Below, piece after piece: positions 8,988 through 22,800 of a stretch of 64,000 bases of DNA. The number at the start of each line of letters is the position of its first letter. Within the stretch, counting starts at the first letter, position 1. The DNA is from Solicoccozyma terricola (lineage: Eukaryota > Basidiomycota > Tremellomycetes > Filobasidiales > Piskurozymaceae), in contig BCLD01000018.1 of the NCBI GenBank assembly GCA_001600875.1, positions 334,084 through 398,083 of the forward strand, written 5' to 3'. Under the pieces are notes generated by a model. It saw only the letters and a list, made by a program, of their open reading frames with translations, searched no databases and was not told where the DNA came from. The translations under genes and the position numbers were made by a program.

Positions 8988-11647
8988 TCAGTCCAGTCGC
9001 GACGACGCTCCTGATCGGTCCAGATCCCGTGCTATACAATACTGGATCCCGTAAATAATCCCGCTGAATATTGCAGCCAAGACGAGCATCGCTGCGATGG
9101 GGTTGCCGACAGCGATTTCCGTCAAAGCGAGAATGTACGCACTTGCACTCTGCGACACAGCAGCGCTCGGCCAATCAGCAGCCGTAGCGTAGCCCAGGCA
9201 GTACCGCCGCTCCACTCACTCTTGATCCCCTTTCTAGAGCAGTCTCGATGTATTTCGGCGTTAGATGATGTTGATACACTCCTTCAAGCGTCGAAAAAAT
9301 GCTAGCGCCATTGAATTCCAACGTGGTCTTCTCCAGCGTCATGTCATAGTATTCCGATTTCTATACATATAGAGTCGAGTCTCAGCCTTCACAGTCTCCC
9401 TAAATCGGGACAGAAATCGAAACTCACGGGTGGATCTACGAGTACCACCTGAGGCAGTGCGGCTTTCCTCATGCTGTTGTTGATCAGGTGTTTAATTTCT
9501 ACGCTTCTCTGCAACTAAGACAGATGTCCACTCACTTGAAGCTCTGACGCAGCCACTTACGCCACTTGACGCCATCCACCCAAACGAACCAGACCGGCTG
9601 CGAGAAGTTCCTGCCACCCTTCCGCCATGCACGAGCGACGACTTCCAGTGTCTGTATATCCTTTTCCAATTCGGATGAACTGCGTCCAGTCTTCTTCAGC
9701 GCGGCAAGAACGATCAGCGGCCGAGTTGGTGATTTCATAATCTCTTTATAATTGCTTGATGTCAGTTCAATCACGGTGGGCTGCTTGTGAGACAAGTAGA
9801 ATGCCGTCATCTTGGTCTTGGCTTCGCTCCTCGACGAGGGCAATGACATTGCCCCTACAGGGGTGGCAAGGTGATCCTTATAGCAGATAAGAGCAGAACC
9901 ATGTAGTGGGTTGATGCCGGCGGAGGCGAAGAGATCCGGGTCACTGGAGGTGTAAACCGGGACGGGATTCGAGGCGGATTGCACTACTTCCTTCAACGTG
10001 GACTGTCAGGCCAAAAGCCAAGAGAGAATTCAGTTCTTTCCATCGACAATCACAAGGACGCAACCGACTTACCAAATCGCTGTCTGGGGAAGAATATGTT
10101 TGAAGAAGAACGATTACGACCATATTCTCATTGATCAAGGCAGAAAGCTCTGTTGTGTTTAGCGGCTTGATGTCGGGTCTGGGTGACAGTATTCTAGTCA
10201 GCGTCACGTTCGGCGCTCGCCGTATGCTAGACAGAGCTCACTGTACCATCGCTTTCTTTGCATATTCTTGCAAACTCTCTATCTTTCGCGCACCGCTATA
10301 TTCTTCTTTACCGCCATAGCGGTAGCTACGTTTGCACGACGGCCACGTCAGCGGCTCCATGAGAACAACCCAACGAGCAGTGCACGTACAGGTGCAAAGA
10401 CGGATATCCTTGGATGTCTTCAGCCTTGCATAGCGCCTTGTGTTCATCACAGTTGACCTCGGCAATGTTTAATTGTCCCTTCATGTACTCGGCAAACTTG
10501 GTCCAGACTGGAGTAGGGTGTCGGTGTGTAAGTGGGAGATATCAGGCTGACAGACGAGATGCAATTCTCACCTGGAGCCAGCTTTTGGCAGCTGCAGTAG
10601 CATAATTTAACGTCAGATGAGACGTATGCAGCGAGGCATACAAACACTCACTGTGAACACCTACAAGAATCACAGATGGTGGAAGTCAGTCGGTATTCCA
10701 GGCACCGTACATTAGGACATATGTACTGACCACGGGGCATAAAATTTGACAAATACTGGACCCTCTGCGACGGCGGAAGCGAATGAACTGGCGTTGAGGT
10801 CTTGACTGACGCCTTCCGAATTCACACCCCTGCGTATCGATCCTCCTACATCCGATATCCGCCGACTTTGACTGGTAAAAGACCTCGCATAATGTGTCGA
10901 TTTATCATCAATGTAAGTGGACAGCTGATCAAAGGATCTCTCCCCGTCATATTGATCGACTGGAACGCCGTCTTGATACCTGAAGTTGCTTTGTAAATGA
11001 CTTTGACACCTGAATTCGAGCTCGCTTTAGACTTACAGCTTGATTTGGGGGTCTGTCCGTGAGTAACGGTTTGCGGAGAGATTCGGTCAGATGGCCCTTC
11101 AGCATATGATGTGGACGTGCAGGTCAGTGGAGGTATTTACTGACAGTATTTGATTTCATGATCGTTGCAGAGATCTGTTTGATCTTTGCAAAATGAGACG
11201 CCGTACTTCCTCAAGTACGAATCTTCACAGGTACGCACCTCCCTGAGCTTGACAATTGACTTGTCCAAGGAAGAACCCACGGGTCGATTCGTAGTCCTTC
11301 TTTACCAAGGACAGCTTCTCATAGGTGGGTGCAAAGGCTCGACAGTGTCCACCTGAAATCCCGGAAAAAAGAAAAGGTCAGCCCGGGAGTTCGCCAGCGG
11401 ACGGTTGTGACCCACATCCCGGACTGTAGTGTTCCACCATCCTGTACCGCCAGATTGCAGATGTCAGCGAACCCTTTGACTACCACCGTCGAACCCACAC
11501 TCACCATAAACCCTGGGATGTCTCGTGGTCAAAGTTGTCCGCATTCAACTGGTGGACGGAGTCGACTGTAGCTGCTGGTTTGCTGGGCTTGGCGGCAATG
11601 CTAGCCACCAGTGCTAGACCCAATAGCCATGGTGAGGGCACTCGCAT
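8988..11647 (-). CDS. ER transmembrane protein disulfide isomerase-like protein
   Basis: Large multi-exon gene. It starts with a signal peptide (MRVPSPWLLGLALVASIAA) and then a thioredoxin-fold domain. The redox motif CGHC is split by an intron, with the first exon giving MVEHYSPG and the T of the Cys codon and the next giving GHCRAFAPTYEKL. A second thioredoxin-like repeat has FAEYMKGQLNIAEVNCDE and YPSLHLYV. Further lumenal exons include VLVDPP and SEYYDMTLEK. The last exon has one hydrophobic segment (about IAAMLVLAAIFSGIIYGIQY) followed by a short Arg-containing tail. The layout is that of membrane-anchored PDI relatives (Eps1/TMX type) assisting disulfide formation in the ER. Exact exon borders in the middle are not all resolved. 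It is transcribed in the same direction as the PUS3 gene upstream of it. Confidence 0.8.
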
Positions 11648-11803
11648 AGTGTGACAGAGCGGGCGGGCGACAGGGCTGGATGTGGTGGATGCTTACCGGC
11701 AGCTGTTGAACATGAATAATCTCTAACCACAACCCAAAGGCGATGGATGACGCGTCACAAAGGAGATTGATCGTGTCTACAATGATAATGAGATAATGAA
11801 TGC

Positions 11804-13456
11804 CTATTCCATGTCTACACTGACCCTTAGGTTCTCTGCTGCCTTGCGCAGCGCACGTCGTTGGCCGCTGCCCTTCCTCCACTTGGTGTTGATCTCGTCC
11901 GGCGTCTCTGAACGTGGTCGCTCTAGCAACGGCACATAGTTCTTCGCCGACTGCACTTCCCCTGCGCCCACCGAGAATAGAGTCGCCAGCACCCTTGCTC
12001 GCGACGTTACATCACCAAGCTTCTGGGGTGCAGTCAGAGGTGCACTGTGCATAGCCGCTGCTTCGTCATAGAATTGCTGTATGTGTTGAGCGCGCATATT
12101 TGCCTCGATTGCCTGACTCTTGAGACCCTGAAGCAGACCCATCACGCTCGATTGCGAGTTGGCATCCGCTTGTAGACGTTCATCTACACCCATCGTCTGG
12201 TATGGACCATCGTAGCCACCGTACCGCCAATCGACGTGACCATCGGCGTAGTTACAACGATAAAGTTGTAGAGGAAGGGCGGCTGCCATGCTGTATAATG
12301 GCTTGCCATCCACTGTACGAGACGATGGTAAGTCCTGAGCAGCGACATTGGGCGACGAACTGGTGTGGAGGAGGGATGTGACGATGGATGGGTCCTCAAG
12401 GCCCGACCCGACCAATAGCAGGATAGCCATGATATGCCTAACCTGATGCCACAGGAAGGCACTGCCAACCAGCTCGAATACACCACTGTCCCCGTACGCC
12501 AGCACTTTGGCGCAGACAACCGCTCGGGTGTGATTCTCAATCTGCTTACTGCCGTCGACCTTGCAAAAGTTGCGGAAATCGTGTTCACCAATGAGCTTGT
12601 CTGCTGCTTGTTGCATTAGCTGGATGTCGAGTGCCGGTCGTCCCGCAACCGGCGTAAGTGGGAAAAAGTATTTGTAGTGCCTCGACATGCAAGAGAACCT
12701 TGCATCGAAAGAAGGGTTGTCAGGTAATGGTGACCAACCGAGGATACGGATGGTAGGTGGAAGGACACGATTGAGAAGGTACGGGTAAGAGTATTCCAAG
12801 GCGTTGACGTTCAGCCCCTCGCTGTGGTTAGTGATCGGTGTCCGAGCGGCCCTAAGGTCGTACGTTTGTTGGGTTTCGAGGTCTTGCTGTCTTGCAGCAT
12901 GCACGTCTGGCTGCCAATCTGCGCCGAGGTCTCCACCTCCATCATCCTTCCGCCGTTTGCTCCTCAACCATAGGCTAACAACTTGTCCAGAGGAGCTGAC
13001 GCCGCGATCGGTTCGTCCACACCTACTAAAGCCACATCCTTCCCATCCTGAGCCTTGCTCTATCAAATGTGTCTTCTCCAATGCGGCGAGGAGAACACCT
13101 TCAACTGTTGGCGGGGAAACACCAGCAGCTTGAATGGCGAGTCCAGAATAATGCCATCCTTCGTAACTCATCAACAAGGCCACCTTACGGACCGGATGAT
13201 CCGCGTACGACGTAGCCTTCTGAGTCCTGATTGGAAGCACATCTCTCGCAGCGCCCTCGTCCCTGTCTTTGATCTTCTTGACCTTCCGTTCCTTGACAGC
13301 AGGTGCCGGAGTCGAGGGCGACGGTGTCCACGTTGTCTGCGGGGTCTGCAACGCCCGCAGTCTTGCGATGAGCTGCTCACGGGTCAGGCTTTCCAGTTCG
13401 GCAGCTTCGTGAGCCATTCCGGATACCATACGATGAGCGATTCCACGAATGGACAT
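11804..13456 (-). CDS. DEG1: tRNA pseudouridine(38/39) synthase
   Basis: Single-exon gene of 550 residues. After a charged N-terminal linker it has the TruA-type core: RKVALLMSYEGWHYSGLA, EGVLLAALEK, the catalytic-Asp motif FSRCGRTDRGVSSSGQVV, then ILGWSPLP, FSCMSRHYKYFF, HDFRNFCKVD and FLWHQVRHIMAILLLVGSGLE. These match eukaryotic Deg1/Pus3, which makes pseudouridine at positions 38 and 39 of tRNA anticodon arms. The length is in the usual range. A second possible ATG lies 10 codons in (MVSGMAHE), so the precise start is open. It is one of the few intronless genes here. Confidence 0.93.
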   Translation of the reverse strand: MSIRGIAHRMVSGMAHEAAELESLTREQLIARLRALQTPQTTWTPSPSTPAPAVKERKVKKIKDRDEGAARDVLPIRTQKATSYADHPVRKVALLMSYEGWHYSGLAIQAAGVSPPTVEGVLLAALEKTHLIEQGSGWEGCGFSRCGRTDRGVSSSGQVVSLWLRSKRRKDDGGGDLGADWQPDVHAARQQDLETQQTYDLRAARTPITNHSEGLNVNALEYSYPYLLNRVLPPTIRILGWSPLPDNPSFDARFSCMSRHYKYFFPLTPVAGRPALDIQLMQQAADKLIGEHDFRNFCKVDGSKQIENHTRAVVCAKVLAYGDSGVFELVGSAFLWHQVRHIMAILLLVGSGLEDPSIVTSLLHTSSSPNVAAQDLPSSRTVDGKPLYSMAAALPLQLYRCNYADGHVDWRYGGYDGPYQTMGVDERLQADANSQSSVMGLLQGLKSQAIEANMRAQHIQQFYDEAAAMHSAPLTAPQKLGDVTSRARVLATLFSVGAGEVQSAKNYVPLLERPRSETPDEINTKWRKGSGQRRALRKAAENLRVSVDME

Positions 13457-13490
13457 GCAGAGATGGACTAGAGTGAGCTTCCTTGATCTT

Positions 13491-13508
13491 CCAAAGGTTG
13501 ACCTTTGG
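13491..13508. promoter_or_regulatory. Inverted repeat in the DEG1 promoter
   Basis: Perfect 8-bp arms CCAAAGGT / ACCTTTGG around a TG spacer, 35 bp upstream of the DEG1 start. It is followed at 13521 by a TCACGTGA palindrome. It could be a dimeric factor site; no transcript evidence is available. Confidence 0.4.
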
Positions 13509-13520
13509 AAATGTCGTTGG

Positions 13521-13528
13521 TCACGTGA
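13521..13528. promoter_or_regulatory. TCACGTGA palindrome upstream of DEG1
   Basis: E-box-type palindrome 65 bp upstream of the DEG1 start. It is one of six such perfect 8-mers found near start codons in this window. Confidence 0.45.
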
Positions 13529-16500
13529 TAAACTCCAGGGTGTCTGTTTGTTCTTCTGACCTTCTCGCTTAGTTGCAACAGTACATCACAGGACTTGCGG
13601 AGACCCGGAGGTTGCAGTGCTGCGTTTGTTCATCTCCAGGTCTTACCTGCCATGATATGTGTACCTAGAGCATGCTTACTCTATAGGTGAGCTGAGCTGG
13701 ACTGTCCCCAAGGCGAGGAATCACAGGCGCCTCGGAGGTGGACCCAGTCGCCTTATATGAATCCCATGTCCGTCCAATACGACAAACATCTCCCTTCAAT
13801 GGACACCAATCATATGGCAGGCCAGTGTATTTTTATGTATGGCGCAAATGGAAGGAAATGTCATCAAGATCGCCATCATATTGCTCGTGTCGCCTTCTCG
13901 AACGACCGATAGAGATGCCAAATTCACGACTCCGGTTCACTGAAGAAGCACCTCGTACAAGGACAAATTTTGCCAATTACTGTTACCGTCTTCTTCATCA
14001 ATATAAATAACGATGACAACATGAACAACCAGTAGTTTTGCTTTCTTTTCATTGTTGCTGCGGCGCAAATCAGTGAGGCGTTTCTAACACCTGTCGGTGA
14101 AAGCGACCATGTGTTTCGCCTCCACACGCCTCTGTTATTCGCTAGTGCAATTCAGATGGATAATGGATACATTTCCACGTTTTCTTTCTGGCTAATCATG
14201 GCAGTCATATCGTATCTGTTGGTTGAGCGAGCGAGGGACGCGTGACTACACACACTAGTTGGGCGTATAACAATCTTTGTAATGCAGATATTTGATTTCC
14301 AGAAGTGATAAGTATAACTCGCCACTTGTTGATGCATGCATGGCTTCCAGCGAATTTCCAATCCAACTTTTGTCTCTTTTCGTATTGCGATCAAAAGCCA
14401 TACAATAGATCAGAAATGTTGCATCTAAGCCGCAAAGAATCACAAACGTCTGTCTCAATTGAAGTCATCACGATTTTCCTGCCAGAACGGCGGCACCATA
14501 TGACACCGTGGTGAGTGAGACCAATCGAAAAATCGGGGAGACAGGCACAAGGAAGTGCGTGTTGTCTGTCCATGTCTGTCAGGACAACACTTCTCGGATA
14601 AGCGTGTACGTGATTACATCCAAAGGGAGGGAAGGATGGTGTACAACATAACATGACGCTTCACTGGTGAATGAGGAAGCGAGCCTTGGTAGCAGGTTTC
14701 GACCAAGGTCACCATCATCAATGCCCCATACCCTTGTATTTTCTACGACCGTTGTTTTAATTGCTCACATAGAGAGCTATGGGGGGAAGACGATGGAAAT
14801 GTGAAAAATTAAATGCCAAAGATTCAATATAGACCAGAGCGAGTACCTGGAAAAAGCAATGAACAGGCACGAACAGTGGGGTTGGGCGATTCAAAAAAGG
14901 GTTATTCCCCACAAATTGTTACCTGTTGGTGCTAGATCTTCCGACAGTCTTGATATGACGCATGCAATGACTCTGCAACATGTGTCTTGTTATATATCGA
15001 ACATATTATACTGTTAAATATTCCAGAAGTCTGCCCTAAGGCTCTCCGCACAATATCAGCCTGGACCAGGACACTCAGACAATCATGTGCTACAGCGTTA
15101 TCTTTGTATACCGACCCTGCACCTACATGATATGATGGACCTCATGGAAGATTTGCAAATAGTCAAGATAGTGACACAGTGAATGGGCCTGCGTTCGTCG
15201 AGCTGTTAGCGTCTAGTGTGAAGGTGTTATCTTTCGCTCTGCATCACGAACCACTGGGAACCAATTAACGGATATCGTCTGCCTTTCTCTATTGAGCTGC
15301 TTGTACCATCCGAAATCTTGTGCGATCATCGCTCTTTTTCTGAACCTTCATAAAAGAGACATTCCAGGGAGAGGGGTCAGTTTGGTCAAAGATCTTGGGA
15401 GGTTCTTCCTCTTGGATGTGGCGATTCTATGCACATCTTGTGATCTTATGCTCCTTGCTGTTACCATGAGGTGTCCAGATCTTCGTATGGCAGCAGGGCC
15501 TCCACTACACGGACATGAAGTTTTATCCCATTCCTCCATCGGTTTTAGGAGAGATTTCTCATAGTGAGAATTATGGGCAAACTTTCAGTCCGCGAAAACA
15601 GCTGAAGAACAAATTAGCCTGGTCCTATTCCCACCGTGCCAATACGGTCGCGAACAGATTTACTTCCCTGGAGCAATTGAAACCCAGAAAAGAGTATTCA
15701 TCTAGCTGTAACACATATATGAAAGCTGGACCTTTTCGCTGTAATGTAGGATTGATTATAGTGCTGTAAGATTCGATAAGAGATGACCATTGCGAGTCCA
15801 AAAGCTAAAGCCACCTTTGTTTGCGTCATATTTTCAGCGGAAAGACACAAATGCCTTCCATTTCATATATCCATATTGTGGCACGGTAACGATTCACTTG
15901 TTCATGCATCTTTGCGGCGGTTCACGCCTGCATACACAAGCTGATGCCCGCTGCAGATGATGCTGAGGAAAAGTTCGTTTGACCTTACATCAAATCAGAC
16001 ACTGGGACACGACGTGTATTGCACCGTTCCTTCGTTCAGATAGCCCAGTCCAGGCAACGACGGTGGTGACGTCCCATAAAAAAGGGCTGAGCCAAAGCTA
16101 GTCGGTAGAGGACTCAAAAAAATTCATGGAACAGCTTGTATTTATACACTATACACATATAACCAGTATCTTGGATAGCAAACTTGATGAGTCGGCATCT
16201 TTTGTTATCAACCTGCTGTGTAGCTCCAGAACAAAACACGAGATCAATATGGACACCCTTGCTCCAGTGTCCTATTTTGGTTCTATTCCTATGATGGTCC
16301 TATTATTGATATGATCGGACCTCCATCACTTCACTCCATCGACAATGAACCTCTACTTGTACCAATTTGAAGATTATGCCATGTCCTACTTCCTTTCTTG
16401 CAAGAGTAACTCTATTTATTTCTCTTGCGACTGCTCTCGGTGGCAATCTCAATAATGCTGGCACATTTTCTGCCCTTTCATGTACTGCTTTCTTGATCTT

Positions 16501-17309
16501 CATCATAAGAGTGTCCTCAAGCGTACACTAGCTCTTCCCCCTGGTCAAGGCACTCCTCGCTATGACTAGAGCAGTAGACGACACAGCTAGTAAGTCCCTT
16601 TCTGCAATTACTAACTGGCACCACCCTTGTTTGCAAATACCCGCACGCGCCTGGCAATCTTGGCCACAGCATCGTTGTACGAGGGTGGCGATAATTGTGA
16701 AATGGGACTTACTGTGGCTGTCTTGCTAACTATTGTTAGTTGTAGCAGGGGATCACTGGATGATGGCAAAGAGCTGGTATGGGCTTAAGGCCATTTAGTA
16801 ATGACTAAGTGTCGAGGAGGAATGGGAATGAGAGAGTACGCGGAAGAAGCAGATCATATGCCAGGATATATCTAGATAGTGCTTTGTCAATGAGAGCAGT
16901 GACAGAAAAGATGGAGCAGTCGTGCAAAGAAGTAGAACGTGACAGAACCTTTTAATTCTTGTAGAGATGGAGGTGTATTGTGCATTTGGGTGGTCAAGGT
17001 GGAGCTTCACACACAATTGAAATAGAACTGCGATAGGACCAAGGAGGTGAAGACTCGTTGTTGCAGAAGTGGAGGCCCAGTTTAAGGGGTCATAGTCATC
17101 TTAGAACATTGAGGCAGGGGTAACCCTGTTGTTCCGCTGTTATGGAGCTGCAGAGCAGGTTCGCACCATTCTGCAAAGATGAGACGAATGAATTGGGGGG
17201 AGAATGTGTTGGGTCAGTGACAATTACCACCTGGATTCGATTGTAATCGTGACCGTAATCAGAGGTGGATTAGAGACGTCTCTTCGCACTCATAACTTTT
17301 CTAGTTCAT

Positions 17310-19473
17310 TTAAACCATCATGCTGCGCGACACTACATTGTTGGTTGCCTTCTTCTCCATCAACGCGAACTCGCGTTGCCAATGAAACCCTTCCGGGACC
17401 AGACCGCGCCGCTTGATCCCTCCGAAACTATAGAATTCCTTCACCGTTTCCCATCCGTTCTCATTAAACACCTCAACATGCGGCACCATGGCATAGTCGA
17501 ATCCAAGTCGTATCAAGTCTCGTGCCAACTCTTCGGGGGGCTGTTCGAGTAGTTCTTCCGATCGATTGTATTCCCATGGTTGCAGGGGCTTCTCATTGAG
17601 AAGCATCGAAGGTATTTCCAATGGGGGTTGGTGCCTAAAGGTGAACAGCGATGCGCCGGTTTGTAATGGCGCCGAGTGCAATGCCAACCTCACTGTAGAT
17701 AGTTCCCCAGGGCAATTAGTTGACATGACCGGCTTCCCAAAACAAGCGAACCATCTCTTCACTCACGGGGCTTGCTCGACGGAGCGATTTCACGATGGAG
17801 GAACTCTATAGCTTGACCTCCCGGATAATTCGTTACACTTGCGATAGCCGTAAATATGGAAATGAGCAAGCTGCCAAGTAGCCCTGTGATCGCGATTATA
17901 GTGCCTGCTTTGCTAATGAGGCCTTTCTTCGCCTGGATCAACCATCTGTTGTGGCCATGCCAAGTGATTTCCAATACATGGTCAGGAGCGGAACTTGTAG
18001 GTAAGCGTTGGACTCACATGTCGCGAAGGCCGAAAGCAGCAAGCAAGTTGAAGAGTGGCACTACATATACAACGAACCGCCATTCCTGGTCCCAATGCTC
18101 GTCAGCGCTTTGCGTGGATGGTGTCTTGCATCTAACTTGAAGACTCACCTTGTGACCCAAACAGCTCATACCTGCGATGATGGAGGCGCTTGAGAGTACG
18201 ATCAAGGAGAGCCAGCCATCAAGTCGAGCGCGAACTGATGGCTTCACGCAAGAGTACCCAGCCAGTACCAGTGGAAACAGAGTGATCTTGGGTATGAGTG
18301 CCGTCAAGTAGGTATAGGTTGGAGATGTCTGCATAAAATCGATCCGCACAGCGTAAGATTTCGTCTTTGGATATTTCTCACACAAGCTAGTAGAACTCAC
18401 TCCCCATTCGGCACTCTTACCCTGCAGTACGTTGAACCAGACCGCATTTGCCTCTGGCCAAACCCAGTGACGCCAAAAGTAGGAATCGATGAAGAGGCTC
18501 ATGACTGGATAGCTACTGTCAGCGTGGAGTCCGGCCAAATCTACTGAAGCTCGTGCTCGTGAATTCTTACACAGGCCTCCGAACCCACCCACGGCGCACC
18601 AAAGAACGATCTGATACGCAGCAGCGCGGTGCTGGTTTACCAAAACAACCATTACCGGCAGTAATATCAACGCTATCTCTGCACGAATAACAGAAGCGCT
18701 CCAAGCGAGTATGGCTACCCCAACATTCAATCCTTGAGAAGAATTTGCCCGACTTTGGCCATCAGAGATGGACCTGAAAATCACGGAGAAGGCGTATACG
18801 ACTGTGAGCGAACATGTGTGGGTAAGTGACCACGCACAAGCTGAACACATCTTGGCATGACCCACCGAATGGCATGGCTGTGAAGTTGGGAAGTGTCCTA
18901 GAGGCATAAAAGAGCCAGTGAAATTGAACCAACGTGATGAAAAGGAATGCGTTTGCGGCAACTGCTGAGCGTTTGCGGGTGGTGCAGTAGAAGTGATCCA
19001 GAGCAGCTGCATTGCATAGACCAAGGAGGCAGCGGCCTGGTTGGCAAACGAGCGGCCAAATGAGTACCGAATTCGACTGCAGCAGACACTTCACAGGTAC
19101 TAACCGATTACCTGTACGCCAAACTTTGACAACGGTAAGCTAAGTAGGCGCATCGCTAGTAAAATCGGCAACTCCAATGCCGCCAGCAAGATGGCCGGGA
19201 TGAAGGTCCGGGGAAGGGGCCCAGGAAACACGATATGGTCATACTGTGATGGAGGGGGGCGATCAATTCCCTTTAGCCGACAGGACAGATGCGACCGAGA
19301 TTATGATTGCGTACCTTGCTCAACACAGCTTCCTTTCCCAGCCCATAAGCCAGGAGATCATGGAGTGCGTGGAGCGTAAATGATTCCTCCACTTTGGTGT
19401 ACGGCGCTGCGATTGTATAGAAGATGATGGCGGCCGCTGGCGCCAGACGCAAGATCACCATCACGTTCGGCAT
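17310..19473 (-). CDS. ALG12: Dol-P-Man:Man7GlcNAc2-PP-Dol alpha-1,6-mannosyltransferase ALG12
   Basis: Multi-exon GT22-family mannosyltransferase. The N-terminus has a hydrophobic segment followed by APYTKVEESFTLHALHD, the GT22 catalytic-acid region. Later exons give LLGLCNAAALDHF, TLPNFTAMPF, DSYFWRHWVWPEANAVWFNVLQGKSAEWG, and the split HK|EWRF motif followed by VVYVVPLFNLLAAFGLRDM. The C-terminal exon (17762-17310) is soluble and ends near ALMEKKATNN. ALG12 adds the eighth mannose to the lipid-linked N-glycan precursor on the lumenal face of the ER. The multiple hydrophobic segments fit a polytopic ER protein. It diverges from CGI121 across about 210 bp. Confidence 0.88.
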
Positions 19474-19570
19474 GATGGGAGAGTGACCTATGCCGTTGCG
19501 CCAGTGGAGACGATAGATGCATGCGTATGGCAGAAGATGGTGCGCTCGGGGGGGATATTGACTGTTCGGC

Positions 19571-19576
19571 CACGTG
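19571..19576. promoter_or_regulatory. CACGTG core in the ALG12/CGI121 divergent promoter
   Basis: E-box core roughly midway between the two divergent start codons (19473 and 19687). Role inferred only. Confidence 0.35.
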
Positions 19577-19611
19577 GTTCGGTCTCACTAGCCCGACTGC
19601 TTGCAACATAA

Positions 19612-19660
19612 TTCAACCTGTTCAACCTGTTCACCCTGCTCAACCTGCTCAACCTTGCTC
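19612..19660. repeat. TTCAACCTG / CTCAACCTG pyrimidine-rich tandem repeat
   Basis: Five imperfect copies of a 9-nt unit immediately before the CGI121 start codon. The run is probably part of the 5' leader and is strongly pyrimidine-biased. Confidence 0.7.
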
Positions 19661-19686
19661 ATCGTCACCCAAGCACGCATCCAACC

Positions 19687-20505
19687 ATGGAATCATATCG
19701 CCTTGAAGGATTTCCACCAGAATACTCGACGGTTCATATTGCACTCTTTCACGGTGTCACCAACGCTGCTGATCTACGGCAGAAGCTTGTCACCGTGGCC
19801 TCCGCGCAAGGGACTGACGCGGAGACGGAACGGAACAAGCTTGACTATGCCTTCATCGACGCCAGCCTTGTACGTGAAGGCGATCGGTGGCATATCAGCC
19901 GCATACAACTGACCTACCCCTACAGGTGGTCAGCCGAGAACATATTCACGTGGCCATCTATCAAGCTTTACTGGCTCTGTCGCAGAATCGCCTGAAAACC
20001 AAGACGGTGCATTCGGAAATCCTGCTCGCTCTTAGTCCCAGCAACAACGTGAGTATGATCCAGAGGTGATGCGGGAGATACTTACTTTCCATCTTCAAAT
20101 TCACCGACAGATCAGCGAAGCGATTCGACGGTTTGGGATCTCGGCTACTTCCACCTCTCTGATCATGGTCAGGATAGGTGCAGAGGACCGCCCACCATCG
20201 ACCGGACGGCTCGATGCCGACAGATGTTTGGCAGACAATATGTCTGAGCTTGTTCAAGGGGAGATGATGCCCTGCGACCTGTTGTCCGACTCTGCGGACT
20301 GGATGCGAGTTACAAAGGTTTGTCATCTGCCTGGCCAGTGTTCGTCGACCGCTAATGGTCGTGCCTCCAGCTTTACAAGCTCAACGATGTCTCGTTACCC
20401 AGCCCAGGAGGACAGCAACTCAATACACGAGATGCAACTGCATACGGCCGACGGATACTTGAATCGCTGGTGGTCAGTTCAGTCGCAGCCAAGACTGCTG
20501 CTTGA
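19687..20505 (+). CDS. CGI121: EKC/KEOPS complex subunit Cgi121
   Basis: Four exons (19687-19869, 19926-20048, 20111-20317, 20371-20505) give 215 residues. The signature runs HIALFHGVTNAADLRQK, then DYAFIDASL, VVSREHIHVAIYQALLAL, KTKTVHSEILLALSPSNN and ISEAIRRFGISATSTSLIMV. This is the Cgi121/TPRKB/PRPK-binding fold. The protein is a KEOPS subunit that docks on Bud32 and helps install t6A at position 37 of ANN-decoding tRNAs. All three introns are phase 0 and have standard GT...AG borders. It converges with the IDH2-type gene, leaving about 105 bp between stops. Confidence 0.93.
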
Positions 20506-20610
20506 CGTATAAAGATTGGAGTTGGCTGCTGTGTCACGTACAGAATGCAGAAGCTGAATGTCATCATATCTCGTCTCTAGATACTATACCCGCATGTTTT
20601 GCTACATTAT

Positions 20611-22485
<1,875 letters not shown>

Positions 22486-22800
22486 GGTGCGAGGATATGA
22501 GAGGGGGTAGGTGGGAGGTGGGGTGGGGGAGATGTAGGGTGGTGGTGGTGAATGTGTTGAGTTGATGCAGTTGAGACGGTGTCTGGCTTGAACTCGAGAT
22601 CGCTCCTCGCAGATGTTTTCTTGTTTGTCGGCCGCTTCTTTCAATCTCAGGAGGGGGGGAGGGGAGGGAGGGTGACCGAGTAAAGCCGGGGCACGTGACA
22701 GAAAGAGGGTGGCGGTGGCGGTGGCGGTGGCGAGGGGGGGAGGCGCAGCCAGCAGCTATACAAGAGTATACACACACACTCTCTCTTACAACCACACATA
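22486..22800. promoter_or_regulatory. IDH2 upstream region
   Basis: About 315 nt between the IDH2 start and the GMF stop, both minus strand. It contains a G-rich stretch near 22645-22675, a CACGTG core at 22692-22697 and a GGTGGC microsatellite at 22708-22731. No gene was seen. Confidence 0.5.

Larger units (their letters stand above)
13457..17309. other. 3.85-kb AT-rich region without recognisable genes
   Basis: No ORF above about 90 codons and no conserved protein motif was seen on either strand, while neighbouring genes are packed about every 2 kb. Composition shifts: positions 15001-15060 contain 24 G/C of 60, against 38 of 60 in the aconitase gene at 46081-46140. The left end is the DEG1 promoter and the right end is downstream of ALG12. 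An intron-like pattern (GTAAGT at 16591, TACTAAC near 16609) sits without coding exons. It could hold a non-coding transcript, a decayed element or a chromosomal element; none is demonstrated. Confidence 0.6.

Noticed and set aside
15292..15769. Two overlapping small plus-strand ORFs in the AT-rich gap
   Set aside because: No family resemblance, no consistent splice partners, and codon use unlike neighbouring genes.
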